Assembly: GCF_029269835.1 (NCBI RefSeq)
Contig: NZ_JARJBB010000019.1
Span: 45,454-109,453, forward strand
Length of the DNA stretch: 64,000 nucleotides
Source of the DNA: Streptomyces tropicalis
Lineage (GTDB): Bacteria > Actinomycetota > Actinomycetes > Streptomycetales > Streptomycetaceae
Direction: 5' to 3'
Shown: piece by piece, positions 46,074 through 54,795 of the stretch
Position numbering within the stretch: position 1 is the stretch's first letter
How the letters are laid out: each line of letters starts with the position of its first letter
Position numbers and translations under genes: made by a program
Notes under the pieces: generated by a model
Database searches by the model: none
Told to the model about the DNA's origin: nothing
The model's input: only the letters and a program-made list of their open reading frames with translations

Positions 46074-46367
46074 ATGGGCTGGTTGTGGGCGATCATCGTG
46101 GGGTTCGTGCTCGGTCTGATCGCCAAGGCGATCATCCCGGGCAAGCAGCACAGCCCCCTGTGGCTGACGACCATCTTCGGCATGATCGGCGCCATCATCG
46201 GCAACTCCCTCGCCCGCGCGTTCGGCGTCGCCGCCACCCCCGGCATCGACTGGACCCGGCACCTCTTCCAGCTCATCGCGGCGATCGTGGTCGTCGCACT
46301 CGGCGACATGGCGTACATGGCGCTGTGGGGCAACAAGAAGAAGCAGCGGGAGACGACCGTCGTCTAG
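46074..46367 (+). CDS. GlsB/YeaQ/YmgE-family membrane protein
   Basis: A 97-residue protein with three hydrophobic segments: GWLWAIIVGFVLGLIAKAI, WLTTIFGMIGAIIGNSLA and LIAAIVVVALGDMAYMALW. This is the transglycosylase-associated or stress-response family pattern (PGKQHSPLW loop), though the enzymatic name is historical and no activity is proven. The ATG at 46074 has GAGGAGG upstream. It is convergent with tyrS across a strong terminator. Confidence 0.88.
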   Translation: MGWLWAIIVGFVLGLIAKAIIPGKQHSPLWLTTIFGMIGAIIGNSLARAFGVAATPGIDWTRHLFQLIAAIVVVALGDMAYMALWGNKKKQRETTVV

Positions 46368-46406
46368 ACACCACCCGAACCCGGACCCGGACCGGACCCG
46401 GAACGG

Positions 46407-46450
46407 CGACGGCGGGGGGAGCGGCACGCGTGCCGCTCCCCCCGCCGTCG
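46407..46450. terminator. 22-bp palindromic bidirectional terminator between glsB-like gene and tyrS
   Basis: The two arms (46407-46428 and 46429-46450) are perfect inverted repeats with no spacer; the core is GGAGCGGCACGCGTGCCGCT. Lying between convergent genes, it should end transcripts from both sides. No T run is present. Confidence 0.85.
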
Positions 46451-46476
46451 TGATCCGTCCGCCGCGGGCCGCCCGG

Positions 46477-47745
46477 TCAGGCGCCGGCGACCTCGACCGC
46501 CGCCAGGTTCTTCTTGCCCCGGCGCAGCACCAGCCAGCGGCCGTGCAGCAGGTCCGCGGTGGCGGGCACCGCGTCCTCGGCGGCGACCTTCACGTTGTTC
46601 ACGTACGCACCGCCCTCCTTGACCGTGCGGCGCGCGGCCGACTTGCTGCCCACCAGGCCGACCTCGGCGAGCAGGTCGACCACCGGACCGAGCTCGGTGA
46701 CCCGCACGTGCGGGACCTCCGACAGCGCCGCGGTCAGCGTCGCCTCGTCCAGCTCCGCCAGCTCGCCCTGGCCGAAGAGGGCCCGGGACGCGGCGATCAC
46801 GGCGGCCGTCTGGTCGGCGCCGTGCACCAGCGTCGTCAGCTCCTGCGCCAGCGCCCGCTGCGCGGCCCGGGCCTGGGGCCGCTCCTCGGTCTGCCGCTCC
46901 AGCTCCTCCAGCTCCTCGCGGGACCGGAAGGACAGGATGCGCAGGTACGTCGAGATGTCCCGGTCGTCCACGTTCAGCCAGAACTGGTAGAACGCGTACG
47001 GCGTCGTCATCTCCGGGTCCAGCCAGACGGCCCCGCCCTCGGTCTTGCCGAACTTGGTGCCGTCCGCCTTGGTCATCAGCGGCGTGGCCAGCGCGTGCAC
47101 GCTCGCCTCCGGCTCCAGCCGGTGGATCAGGTCCAGGCCCGCCGTGAGGTTGCCCCACTGGTCGCTGCCGCCCTGCTGCAGCGTGCAGCCGTGGCGCCGG
47201 TAGAGCTGCAGGAAGTCCATGCCCTGCAGGATCTGGTAGCTGAACTCGGTGTAGCTGATGCCCTGGTCGGACTCCAGGCGCCGGGCCACGGAGTCCTTCG
47301 TCAGCATCTTGTTGACCCGGAAGTGCTTGCCGATGTCGCGCAGGAACTCGATCGCGGTCAGGCCCTGCGTCCAGTCCAGGTTGTTGACCATGACGGCCGC
47401 GTTCGCGCCCTCGAAGGAGAGGAAGGGCTCGATCTGGCCGCGCAGCCGGTCCACCCAGCCTGCCACGGTCTCCGGGTCGTTCAGCGTGCGCTCCGCGGTG
47501 GGGCGGGGGTCGCCGATCAGGCCCGTGGCCCCGCCGACCAGCGCCAGCGGCCGGTGCCCGGCCTGCTGGAGCCGGCGCACGGTGAGCACCTGCACCAGGT
47601 GCCCGACGTGCAGCGACGGCGCCGTCGGGTCGAAGCCGCAATAGAACGTGACGGGACCGTCCGCGAGCGCCTTGCGCAAGGCGTCCTCGTCGGTGGACAG
47701 GGCGAACAGCCCACGCCACTTCAGCTCGTCGACGATGTCCGTCAC
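46477..47745 (-). CDS. tyrS: Tyrosyl-tRNA synthetase
   Basis: Charges tRNA-Tyr. The 422-residue protein has the class I HIGH-like motif PSLHVGHL (about 43-50), the KMSKS-like motif KFGKT (about 228-232), the tyrosine-pocket block YTEFSYQILQGMDFL and QQGGSDQWGNL, and a C-terminal S4 RNA-binding domain (LVGSKSAARRTVKEGGAYVNN). The GTG at 47745 precedes TDIVDELKW. No T-box leader is seen in the 57-bp gap upstream. Confidence 0.96.
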   Translation of the reverse strand: MTDIVDELKWRGLFALSTDEDALRKALADGPVTFYCGFDPTAPSLHVGHLVQVLTVRRLQQAGHRPLALVGGATGLIGDPRPTAERTLNDPETVAGWVDRLRGQIEPFLSFEGANAAVMVNNLDWTQGLTAIEFLRDIGKHFRVNKMLTKDSVARRLESDQGISYTEFSYQILQGMDFLQLYRRHGCTLQQGGSDQWGNLTAGLDLIHRLEPEASVHALATPLMTKADGTKFGKTEGGAVWLDPEMTTPYAFYQFWLNVDDRDISTYLRILSFRSREELEELERQTEERPQARAAQRALAQELTTLVHGADQTAAVIAASRALFGQGELAELDEATLTAALSEVPHVRVTELGPVVDLLAEVGLVGSKSAARRTVKEGGAYVNNVKVAAEDAVPATADLLHGRWLVLRRGKKNLAAVEVAGA

Positions 47746-47802
47746 GGTTCTCGTGTCTCCTCGATGGTCCCTCGGGCGGTCGGGTGACAGCCGCCTACGA
47801 GG

Positions 47803-49197
47803 TTATACGCCCTGGCTGACCGAGCTCATATTGAAATCCGGGACGCGCAGCGCGGGCATCGCGGCCCGGGTGAAGTAGTCGCTCCACTCCCGCGGCAGCG
47901 TCTTCTCGGTGCGCCCGGCCTCCGTGGCCCGGTCCAGCAGGCCCACCGGCGACTCGTTGAACCGGAAGTTGGTCACCTCGCCGGTCACCTCGCCGTTCTC
48001 CACCAGGTACACCCCGTCCCGGGTCAGCCCCGTCAGCAGCAGGGTCGCCGGGTCCACCTCGCGGATGTACCACAGGCAGGTCAGCAGCAGCCCGCGCTCG
48101 GTGCCCGCGACCATCTCCTCCAGGGAGCGCTCGCCGCCCCCGTCCAGGATCAGGTTGCCGACCGCCGGCGCGACCGGCAGTCCGGTCAGGCCCGCGGCGT
48201 GCCGGGTGGCCGTCAGGTGCTTCAGCTCGCCCCCGCCGATCCACTCGGTGGCCCGCACCGGCAGCCCGTTGTCGAACACGGACTGGTCGCCGCCGGAGGA
48301 GTGCGCCACCACGAACGGCGCGCACTCCAGCCCCGGCTCGTGCGGGTCGCTGCGCAGCGTCAGCGGCAGCCGGGCCAGCCGCTCGCCGAGGCGGGTGCCG
48401 CCGCCCGGGCTGGAGAACACCGTGCGCCCCTCGGCCGCGTCCCGGCCCGACGACGACCAGTACTGGTAGATCAGCAGGTCCGCGACCGCGGTCGGCGGCA
48501 GCAGCGTCTCGTACCGCCCGGCGGGCAGCGACCTGCGCCGCTCGGCCCAGCCGAGCCGCACCGCCAGCTCCGCGTCCATCGCCGCCGGGTCGACGTCCTT
48601 GAAGTCGCGCGTGGACCGGCCGGCCCAGGCCGAGCGCGTCCGGTCCGGCGACTTGGCGTTGACCTCCAGCGTCCCGCTCGGCTGGTCGTGCCGCAGCCGC
48701 AGCCCTGTGGACGTGCCCAGGTAGGTCGACACCAGCTCGTGGTTGGCGAAGCCGTACAGCTCCCGGCCGCCGTCGCGGGCACGGGCGAACGCCTCGCCGA
48801 GGGCCGGCGCGAAGTCGCCGAACACCGCCGACGACGTCTCCGCGGGCGCGTCCGTGAAGTCGGGGGACGCCGGCACGTCCGCGACCAGCGGCTGTGCGTC
48901 CTCGGCGGGTCCGGCGTCGCGCGCGGCGGCCTCCGCGGCCCGCACCAGCGGCTCCAGCTCGTCCGCGGTGACCGCGGACCGCGACACCACCCCCGAGGCG
49001 GTGCCCTCCCGGCCGTCCACCGTGGCGACGACGGTCAGCGTGCGCCCGCGCGTCACGCCGTTCGTGGTCAGGGCGTTGCCCGCCCAGCGGAGATTGGCCG
49101 AGGAGTGCTCGTCGGCGATCACCACGCAGCCGTCGGCCCGGGACAGTTCCAGCGCCCGCTCGACGATCTCGTGCGGCTTGTGGTTGCGCGCGCTCAT
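47803..49197 (-). CDS. tldE: TldE/PmbA-type metallopeptidase subunit
   Basis: Partner of TldD in a heterodimeric metalloprotease known from E. coli to act on unfolded peptides, the antitoxin CcdA and the microcin B17 leader. The 464-residue protein lacks the HExxxH motif, as expected for the non-catalytic subunit. Family blocks include LRWAGNALTTNGVTRGRTLTV, NHELVSTYLGTSTGLRLR and LLTGLTRDGVYLVENGEVTG. The ATG at 49197 overlaps the TldD stop as ATGA, so the pair is made in equal amounts. No peptide precursor gene lies nearby. Confidence 0.9.
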   Translation of the reverse strand: MSARNHKPHEIVERALELSRADGCVVIADEHSSANLRWAGNALTTNGVTRGRTLTVVATVDGREGTASGVVSRSAVTADELEPLVRAAEAAARDAGPAEDAQPLVADVPASPDFTDAPAETSSAVFGDFAPALGEAFARARDGGRELYGFANHELVSTYLGTSTGLRLRHDQPSGTLEVNAKSPDRTRSAWAGRSTRDFKDVDPAAMDAELAVRLGWAERRRSLPAGRYETLLPPTAVADLLIYQYWSSSGRDAAEGRTVFSSPGGGTRLGERLARLPLTLRSDPHEPGLECAPFVVAHSSGGDQSVFDNGLPVRATEWIGGGELKHLTATRHAAGLTGLPVAPAVGNLILDGGGERSLEEMVAGTERGLLLTCLWYIREVDPATLLLTGLTRDGVYLVENGEVTGEVTNFRFNESPVGLLDRATEAGRTEKTLPREWSDYFTRAAMPALRVPDFNMSSVSQGV

Positions 49198-50717
49198 CGA
49201 CCGGCCTCCTGCGTGGTGTTCAGAATGTTGACGCCCCTGAAGAGGGCCGAGGGGCAGCCGTGCGAGACGGCCGCGATCTGTCCGGGCTGGGCCTTGCCGC
49301 AGTTGAAGGCGCCGCCCAGGACGTACGTCTGCGGGCCGCCCACCGCGGCCATCGAGCCCCAGAAGTCGGTGGTCGTCGCCTGGTAGGCCACGTCCCGCAG
49401 CTGCCCGGTGAGCCGCCCGTTCTCGATCCGGAAGAACCGCTGCCCGGTGAACTGGAAGTTGTAGCGCTGCATGTCGATGGACCAGGAACGGTCCCCGACC
49501 ACGTAGATGCCGCGGTCGACGCCGCCGATCAGGTCCTCGGTGGACAGCCCCGCCGGATCCGGCCGAAGCGACACGTTGGCCATGCGCTGCACCGGCACGT
49601 GCCCGGGGGAGTCGGCGAAGGCGCACCCGTTGGACCGCTCGAAGCCGGTCAGCCGGGCGATGCGCCGGTCCAGCTGGTAGCCGACCAGGGTGCCGTCCTT
49701 CACCAGGTCCCAGGACTGCGACTCGACGCCCTCGTCGTCGTAGCCGACCGTGGCCAGGCCGTGCTCGGCGGTGCGGTCCCCGGTGACGTTCATCAGCTCG
49801 GAGCCGTACTTCAGCCGGCCCAGCCGGTCGAGTGTGGCGAACGAGGTGCCGGCGTACGCGGCCTCGTAGCCCAGGGCCCGGTCCAGCTCGGTGGCGTGCC
49901 CGATCGACTCGTGGATCGTCAGCCACAGGTTCGACGGGTCGACCACCAGGTCGTACGGGCCCGGCTCCACGGTCGGGGCGCGCATCTTCACGGCGAGCAG
50001 CTCCGGGATGCCGTCCAGCTCGCTCTCCCAGTCCCAGCCGGTGCCCGTCAGGTACTCCCAGCCGCGTCCGGCCGGCGGGGCCAGCGTGCGCATCGAGTCG
50101 AACTCGCCGCTGGAGTCGTCCACCGACACCGCGGTCAGCTGCGGATGCAGCCGCACCCGCTGCTGCGTGGTCACCGTCCCCGCCGTGTCCGCATAGAACT
50201 TGTTCTCGTGCACGGTCAGCAGCGATGCGTCGACGTGACTGACGCCGCGGCCCGCCAGCAGCCGCGCGCTCCAGTCGGCCAGCAGCGCCGACTTCTCCGC
50301 GTCCGGCACCGCGAACGGGTCCGTCCCGTACGCGGACACCCAGGTGCGGTCGGCGTGCACCGGCTCCGCGGCCAGCTCGACGTGCTCCGCCGAACCCGCC
50401 GCCCGCAGCACCTGCGCGGACAGCTTCGCCATCGCCACCGCCTGGGAGGCGACCTTGGCGGCCGCGTCGGGCGTCAGGTCCACTCCGGAGGCGAAGCCCC
50501 AGGTCCCGCCGTGCACGACCCGGACCGCGTATCCGAGGTCGGTGGTGTCCGACGACCCCGCGGGCCGGGCGTCCCGGAAGCGCCAGGACGCGCTGCGCAC
50601 CCGCTCGAACCGGAAGTCGGCGTGCTCGACCCCGAGCGCACGCGCGCGTGCGAGGGCGGCGTCGGCGAGAGCGCGTAGGGGAAGTGCCAGGAACGACTGA
50701 TCGACTTCATGGGGCAC
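49194..50717 (-). CDS. tldD: TldD-type zinc metallopeptidase subunit
   Basis: Catalytic subunit of the TldD/TldE protease. The 507-residue protein carries the HExxxH motif in LTIHESIGHATELDR (about 267-281); the third zinc ligand is expected in the SNGCAFADSPGH or later Cys/His region. Other family blocks are GYAVRVVHGGTWGFASGVDLT near the N-terminus and GGVDRGIYVVGDRSWSID near the C-terminus. The GTG at 50717 has a GGAAGGG region upstream. Native substrates in Streptomyces are not known from sequence. Confidence 0.92.
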   Translation of the reverse strand: MPHEVDQSFLALPLRALADAALARARALGVEHADFRFERVRSASWRFRDARPAGSSDTTDLGYAVRVVHGGTWGFASGVDLTPDAAAKVASQAVAMAKLSAQVLRAAGSAEHVELAAEPVHADRTWVSAYGTDPFAVPDAEKSALLADWSARLLAGRGVSHVDASLLTVHENKFYADTAGTVTTQQRVRLHPQLTAVSVDDSSGEFDSMRTLAPPAGRGWEYLTGTGWDWESELDGIPELLAVKMRAPTVEPGPYDLVVDPSNLWLTIHESIGHATELDRALGYEAAYAGTSFATLDRLGRLKYGSELMNVTGDRTAEHGLATVGYDDEGVESQSWDLVKDGTLVGYQLDRRIARLTGFERSNGCAFADSPGHVPVQRMANVSLRPDPAGLSTEDLIGGVDRGIYVVGDRSWSIDMQRYNFQFTGQRFFRIENGRLTGQLRDVAYQATTTDFWGSMAAVGGPQTYVLGGAFNCGKAQPGQIAAVSHGCPSALFRGVNILNTTQEAGR

Positions 50718-50879
50718 GGGCGGGTTTCCCTTCCGGAAAGCTCTCCTGCGGTGACCGTCGCAGGCAGTGAATCATGTCCCGCGCCCGGCGACTCCCCGGA
50801 AGGAGAGACCGTCCCGCGACGGACCCCCCGCACTGTAGGGATCCGACAGGAGCGGGGGCGCGCCACTGTCACGGCCCGA

Positions 50880-50910
50880 TTGCCCGCGGACGCGATCAGA
50901 CCGATAGATT
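50880..50910 (+). promoter_or_regulatory. Candidate sigma70-type promoter for fabG-fabI
   Basis: TTGCCC (50880-50885) and GATAGA (50903-50908) are 17 bp apart in an AT-richer patch of the 270-bp gap between tldD and fabG. This would give a 5' leader of about 70 nt. It is a pattern match only. Confidence 0.45.
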
Positions 50911-50987
50911 TTCGGTGAAGCCGCCTGTCACTCACGTGTTCGGGCGGGCTCCCGAATGCTTCAGACCGCTATCGAAAGGGTGATCCG

Positions 50988-51692
50988 TTGAGCCGCTCGG
51001 TTCTCGTCACCGGAGGCAACCGGGGCATCGGCCTCGCCATCGCCCGCGCATTCGCCGACGCCGGCGACAAGGTCGCCATCACGTACCGCTCGGGCGAGCC
51101 GCCGGCCGGCTTCCTCGCCGTCCGGTGCGACATCACCGACCCCGAGCAGGTGGAGCAGGCCTACAAGGAGATCGAGGCCGAGCACGGCCCGGTCGAGATC
51201 CTGATCGCCAACGCCGGCGTCACCAAGGACCAGCTGCTGATGCGGATGACCGACGAGGACTTCACCTCGGTCATCGACACCAACCTCACGGGCACCTTCC
51301 GTGTGGTCAAGCGCGCCAACCGCGGCATGCTGCGCGCCAAGCGGGGCCGGGTCGTCCTGATCTCCTCGGTGGTCGGGCTGCTCGGCTCGGCCGGCCAGGC
51401 GAACTACGCCGCCTCCAAGGCCGCCCTGGTCGGCTTCGCGCGCTCCCTCGCCCGTGAGCTGGGCTCGCGCAACATCACCTTCAACGTCGTCGCCCCCGGC
51501 TTCGTGGACACCGACATGACGCGGGCGCTCAACGACGAGCAGCGCGAGGCGATCATGTCGCAGGTCCCGCTCGGCCGGTACGCGCAGCCGGAGGAGATCG
51601 CCGCGGCGGTGCGGTTCCTCGCCTCGGACGACGCCTCGTACATCACTGGAGCCGTCATTCCCGTTGACGGCGGACTGGGAATGGGTCACTGA
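50988..51692 (+). CDS. fabG: 3-oxoacyl-ACP reductase
   Basis: NADPH-dependent reductase of fatty acid synthesis. The 234-residue SDR has the cofactor loop TGGNRGIG (about 8-15), the NAG motif in IANAGVTKD, and the catalytic Ser-Tyr-Lys in ISSVVGLLGSAGQANYAASKAA. The start is a TTG at 50988 with AAAGGG about 7 nt upstream; no ATG or GTG fits the conserved N-terminus. It is followed by the enoyl reductase gene after 5 bp, the same pair order as mycobacterial fabG1-inhA. Confidence 0.93.
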   Translation: MSRSVLVTGGNRGIGLAIARAFADAGDKVAITYRSGEPPAGFLAVRCDITDPEQVEQAYKEIEAEHGPVEILIANAGVTKDQLLMRMTDEDFTSVIDTNLTGTFRVVKRANRGMLRAKRGRVVLISSVVGLLGSAGQANYAASKAALVGFARSLARELGSRNITFNVVAPGFVDTDMTRALNDEQREAIMSQVPLGRYAQPEEIAAAVRFLASDDASYITGAVIPVDGGLGMGH

Positions 51693-51697
51693 TCACC

Positions 51698-52465
51698 ATG
51701 AGCGGAATTCTCGAGGGCAAGCGCATCCTGATCACGGGTGTGCTGACGGAGTCCTCCATCGCCTTCCACGCGGCCAAGCTGGCCCAGGAGCAGGGTGCCG
51801 AGATCATCCTGACGGCCTTCCCGCGGCCGACCCTGACCGAGCGGATCGCCAAGAAGCTGCCGAAGCCGGCCAAGGTCATCGAGCTCGACGTCACCAACGA
51901 CGAGCACCTCGGCCGCCTCGCCGACATCGTCGGCGAGGAGCTCGGCGGCCTGGACGGCGTCGTCCACTCCATCGGCTTCGCCCCGCAGGACGCCCTCGGC
52001 GGCAACTTCCTGAACACGCCGTTCGAGTCCGTCGCCACCGCCATGCACGTCTCGGCGTACTCCCTGAAGTCGCTGACCATGGCCTGCCTGCCGCTGATGC
52101 AGAACGGCGGCTCGGTCGTCGGCCTCACCTTCGACGCGCAGTTCGCGTGGCCGCAGTACGACTGGATGGGCCCGGCCAAGGCCGCCCTGGAGGCCACCAG
52201 CCGCTACATGGCCCGCGACCTCGGCAAGCAGAACATCCGCTGCAACCTGGTCTCCGCCGGCCCCCTCGGCTCCATGGCCGCCAAGTCCATCCCCGGCTTC
52301 TCCGAGCTGGCCTCGGTCTGGGACGACCGCGCCCCGCTCGAGTGGGACCTCAAGGACCCGGAGCCGGCCGGGCGCGGCATCGTCGCCCTGCTCAGCGACT
52401 GGTTCCCGAAGACCACGGGCGAGATCGTCCACGTCGACGGCGGTCTGCACGCCATCGGCGCCTGA
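51698..52465 (+). CDS. fabI: Enoyl-[acyl-carrier-protein] reductase (NADH), InhA/FabI type
   Basis: Catalyses the last reduction of each fatty acid elongation cycle. The 255-residue protein shows the FabI/InhA cofactor segment ILITGVLTESSIAF and the catalytic YxxMxxxK arrangement in QYDWMGPAKAALEA, with HSIGFAPQDAL preceding it. It closely follows fabG and is almost certainly co-transcribed. A hairpin terminator follows 19 bp after the stop. Confidence 0.95.
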   Translation: MSGILEGKRILITGVLTESSIAFHAAKLAQEQGAEIILTAFPRPTLTERIAKKLPKPAKVIELDVTNDEHLGRLADIVGEELGGLDGVVHSIGFAPQDALGGNFLNTPFESVATAMHVSAYSLKSLTMACLPLMQNGGSVVGLTFDAQFAWPQYDWMGPAKAALEATSRYMARDLGKQNIRCNLVSAGPLGSMAAKSIPGFSELASVWDDRAPLEWDLKDPEPAGRGIVALLSDWFPKTTGEIVHVDGGLHAIGA

Positions 52466-52483
52466 CGCCCCCGGACGCGGTCC

Positions 52484-52520
52484 GCACGGCCCGTACCCCT
52501 GCGCGGGGTGCGGGCCGTGC
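52484..52520 (+). terminator. Terminator of fabG-fabI
   Basis: GCACGGCCCGTACCCC (52484-52499) pairs with GGGGTGCGGGCCGTGC (52505-52520) with one mismatch and a 5-nt loop, 19 bp after the fabI stop. It could also end the leftward regulator gene. Confidence 0.75.
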
Positions 52521-52627
52521 CGCGTCCCGGGACGCACGGCCGGGCGGGCGGTTCGTACGGCCGCACGGTGCCTGCCGGCCGTACGGTGCCCCGCCGGTCG
52601 CCGGGTGCCGGATCCGCCCGGCGCGGG

Positions 52628-53320
52628 TCAGCCGTCCGCGGGCGGGGCGAGCCGGCCCGGGCGGCACAGGAAGGGATAGCCGGCGGCCTGCTCCGCCGCC
52701 GCCTCCGCGTCCCCCGTGCGGATCGCGTCGACCAGGCGCGTGTGGTCCATGTACGACTCCGGGGTCAGCTCCTCGCCCACGTCCGCGCGCAGCCATGCGC
52801 GCAGCACCTCGCCGAGGTCCGCGTACATCGCCGTCATCACGTCGTTGTGGGAGGCCGCCACCACCGCCAGGTGGAACGTCGCGTCCGCCGTGACGAACGC
52901 CTCCGCGTCCCCCGACCCCCACGCCTCCTCGCGCCGCACCAGCAGCGCGTCGAGCTGCTTGAGGTCCTTCTCCGTGCGCCGCTCGGCGGCCAGCTTCGCC
53001 GCCGCCGACTCCAGGGTGGACCGCAGCTCCGCGATGTGCCGCGGATCGGCGCCGGCGAAGCGGCGGTGCATCACGCCCGCCAGCTCACTGGTCGCCACGA
53101 CGTAGGTGCCGGAGCCCTGGCGGATGTCCAGCAGGCCGTTGTGCGCGAGCGCGCGGACGGCCTCCCGGACGGTGTTGCGGGCCACCCCGAGCTGCTCCAC
53201 GAGCTCCGGCTCGGTGGGGATGCGGGAGCCGACCGGCCACTCACCGGACGTGATCTGCTGCCGCAGTGCGGCGATGACCTGCTCGGACAGCGCCGACCGG
53301 CGGGGATGGCTCAGGGGCAT
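52628..53320 (-). CDS. FadR-subfamily GntR transcriptional regulator
   Basis: A 230-residue repressor or activator. The N-terminal winged helix (ALSEQVIAALRQQITSGEWPVGSRIPTE, LVEQLGVARNTVREAVRALAHNG and GSGTYV) is GntR type. The C-terminal all-helical FCD domain (AELRSTLESAAAKLAAERR, FHLAVVAASHNDVMTAMYADL) places it in the FadR group, which usually bind organic acids with a metal. It is divergent from an MFS exporter gene, with an 81-bp shared region carrying a palindromic site. The exporter is its likely target. Confidence 0.92.
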   Translation of the reverse strand: MPLSHPRRSALSEQVIAALRQQITSGEWPVGSRIPTEPELVEQLGVARNTVREAVRALAHNGLLDIRQGSGTYVVATSELAGVMHRRFAGADPRHIAELRSTLESAAAKLAAERRTEKDLKQLDALLVRREEAWGSGDAEAFVTADATFHLAVVAASHNDVMTAMYADLGEVLRAWLRADVGEELTPESYMDHTRLVDAIRTGDAEAAAEQAAGYPFLCRPGRLAPPADG

Positions 53321-53364
53321 GGCACACCTTCGCACGACAGGTCCCGGAGCGTGCTGCGGGCCCA

Positions 53365-53395
53365 TGGACAACCAATCATCCCATGATTCTATGAT
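53365..53395 (+). promoter_or_regulatory. Leaderless promoter with palindromic operator before the MFS gene
   Basis: TATGAT at 53390-53395 is a good -10 box ending 6 bp before the MFS ATG, so transcription should start at or beside the ATG. TGGACA at 53365-53370 is a possible -35 with long 19-bp spacing. Between the two boxes sits a perfect AATCAT-CCC-ATGATT palindrome (53374-53388), followed by a further ATGATG half-site overlapping the -10 box. A regulator bound there would block this promoter. The divergent FadR-type protein is the obvious candidate. Confidence 0.6.
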
Positions 53396-53401
53396 GGACC
53401 C

Positions 53402-54748
53402 ATGGCATCCGAGGAAACCTGCACGACGGCACCGGCGACACCGGAGACGGCACCGACGGCCTCGCGCGCCCCGGACGCGGGCGGCCCCTCCGCGTCCCGC
53501 GAGGGGACCGCCCGCCCCTGGGCGACGCGCCTGGTCGTCGTCGGCGTCGTCCTCTCCGCCCTGAACCTGCGCCCCGCCATCACCAGCCTCGGCGCGCTGC
53601 TGGAGGAGGTCCGCGACGGACTCGGCATGAGCGGCGGCGTCGCCGGCGTGCTCACCTCGGTCCCCCCGCTCTGCTTCGCCGTCTTCGGCGTCATGGCGCC
53701 CCGGCTGGCCCGCCGCTTCGGGCCCGCCGCCGTGGTCTGCGCGGGCATGGCCGCCATCACCGCCGGCCTCCTCATACGCCCGTACGCGGGCGGCCCCGCC
53801 GCCTTCCTGGCCGCCAGCGCACTGGCCCTCATGGGCATCGCCGTGAGCAACGTCCTCATGCCGGTCATCGTCAAGCGCTGGTTCCCGGACCGCGTCGGCT
53901 CCATGACCGGTCTGTACTCGATGGCGCTCGCGCTGGGCACCTCCTCCGCCGCGGCGGCCACCGTGCCCCTCACCGACGCCCTGGGCGGCGGCTGGAGGCC
54001 GGGGCTCGCCGTGTGGGCCGCGCTCGCCGCCGTCGCCGTCCTGCCGTGGCTGCCCCTGGTCCGCGCCCGGGGGACCGGCCCGGCCGCCGCCCCTGCCCCG
54101 GCCGCCGCCCCGGCCCCGGCCGCCGCCCAGGCCCCGGCCGCCGGCGGGGAGCCCGCCCCCGCGCTGCGCATCACGCGCAGCCGCACCGCCTGGGCCCTGG
54201 CCGTCTTCTTCGGGCTCCAGGCCACCGCCGCCTACGTCACCATGGGCTGGATGGCCCAGATCTTCCGCGACGCGGGTGTCGCCGCCGGCACCGCGGGCGT
54301 GCTCCTCGCCGTCACGATGGTCATGGGCGTGCCGCTGGCCTTCGTCATCCCGCGGGTGGCGACCCGGCTGCCCCACCAGGGCCCGATCGTCCTGGTCCTC
54401 GGCGTCTGCGGCCTCGCCGGATACGCCGGCCTGTACGTCGCGCCCGCCGCGGGCGCCTGGGCCTGGGCCGTCCTGCTCGGCATCTCGAACTGCGCCTTCC
54501 CGCTGGCGCTCACCATGGTCGGCATGCGGGCCAGGACCGGTGCGGGCGTGGCCCAGCTGTCGGCGTTCGCCCAGAGCACCGGCTACCTGATCTCCATCCC
54601 GGGGCCGCTGCTGGTCGGCGTGCTCTACCAGGGCAGCGGCGGCTGGGGGCTGCCGATCGCGCTGATGAGCGGCCTGATGATCCCGCAGATGGTGGTGGGC
54701 TTCCTGGCCGGGCGCAACCGCACCGTGGAGGAGGAGGCGGCGCGCTGA
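53402..54748 (+). CDS. MFS transporter, CynX/NimT family
   Basis: A 448-residue major facilitator with a polar N-terminal tail of 40 residues and about 12 helices. The motif LSALNLRPAITSLGALLEEV and GVMAPRLARRFGPAAVV match the CynX/NimT group (cyanate, nitroimidazole transport-related). The central loop (about 221-240) is an Ala/Pro repeat (APAPAAAPAPAAAQAPAA type). Substrate is unknown. It is divergent from a FadR-type regulator and is followed by a 38-residue protein that usually accompanies this transporter in Streptomyces. Confidence 0.88.
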   Translation: MASEETCTTAPATPETAPTASRAPDAGGPSASREGTARPWATRLVVVGVVLSALNLRPAITSLGALLEEVRDGLGMSGGVAGVLTSVPPLCFAVFGVMAPRLARRFGPAAVVCAGMAAITAGLLIRPYAGGPAAFLAASALALMGIAVSNVLMPVIVKRWFPDRVGSMTGLYSMALALGTSSAAAATVPLTDALGGGWRPGLAVWAALAAVAVLPWLPLVRARGTGPAAAPAPAAAPAPAAAQAPAAGGEPAPALRITRSRTAWALAVFFGLQATAAYVTMGWMAQIFRDAGVAAGTAGVLLAVTMVMGVPLAFVIPRVATRLPHQGPIVLVLGVCGLAGYAGLYVAPAAGAWAWAVLLGISNCAFPLALTMVGMRARTGAGVAQLSAFAQSTGYLISIPGPLLVGVLYQGSGGWGLPIALMSGLMIPQMVVGFLAGRNRTVEEEAAR

Positions 54749-54795
54749 GCGCCCCCGACGGCCCCGCGGCGGGCGCGGGGTGCGAGACTGGCCCC

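Noticed and set aside
47746..47802. A T-box leader for tyrS
   Set aside because: The gap to the neighbouring gene is only 57 bp and contains no T-box sequence.
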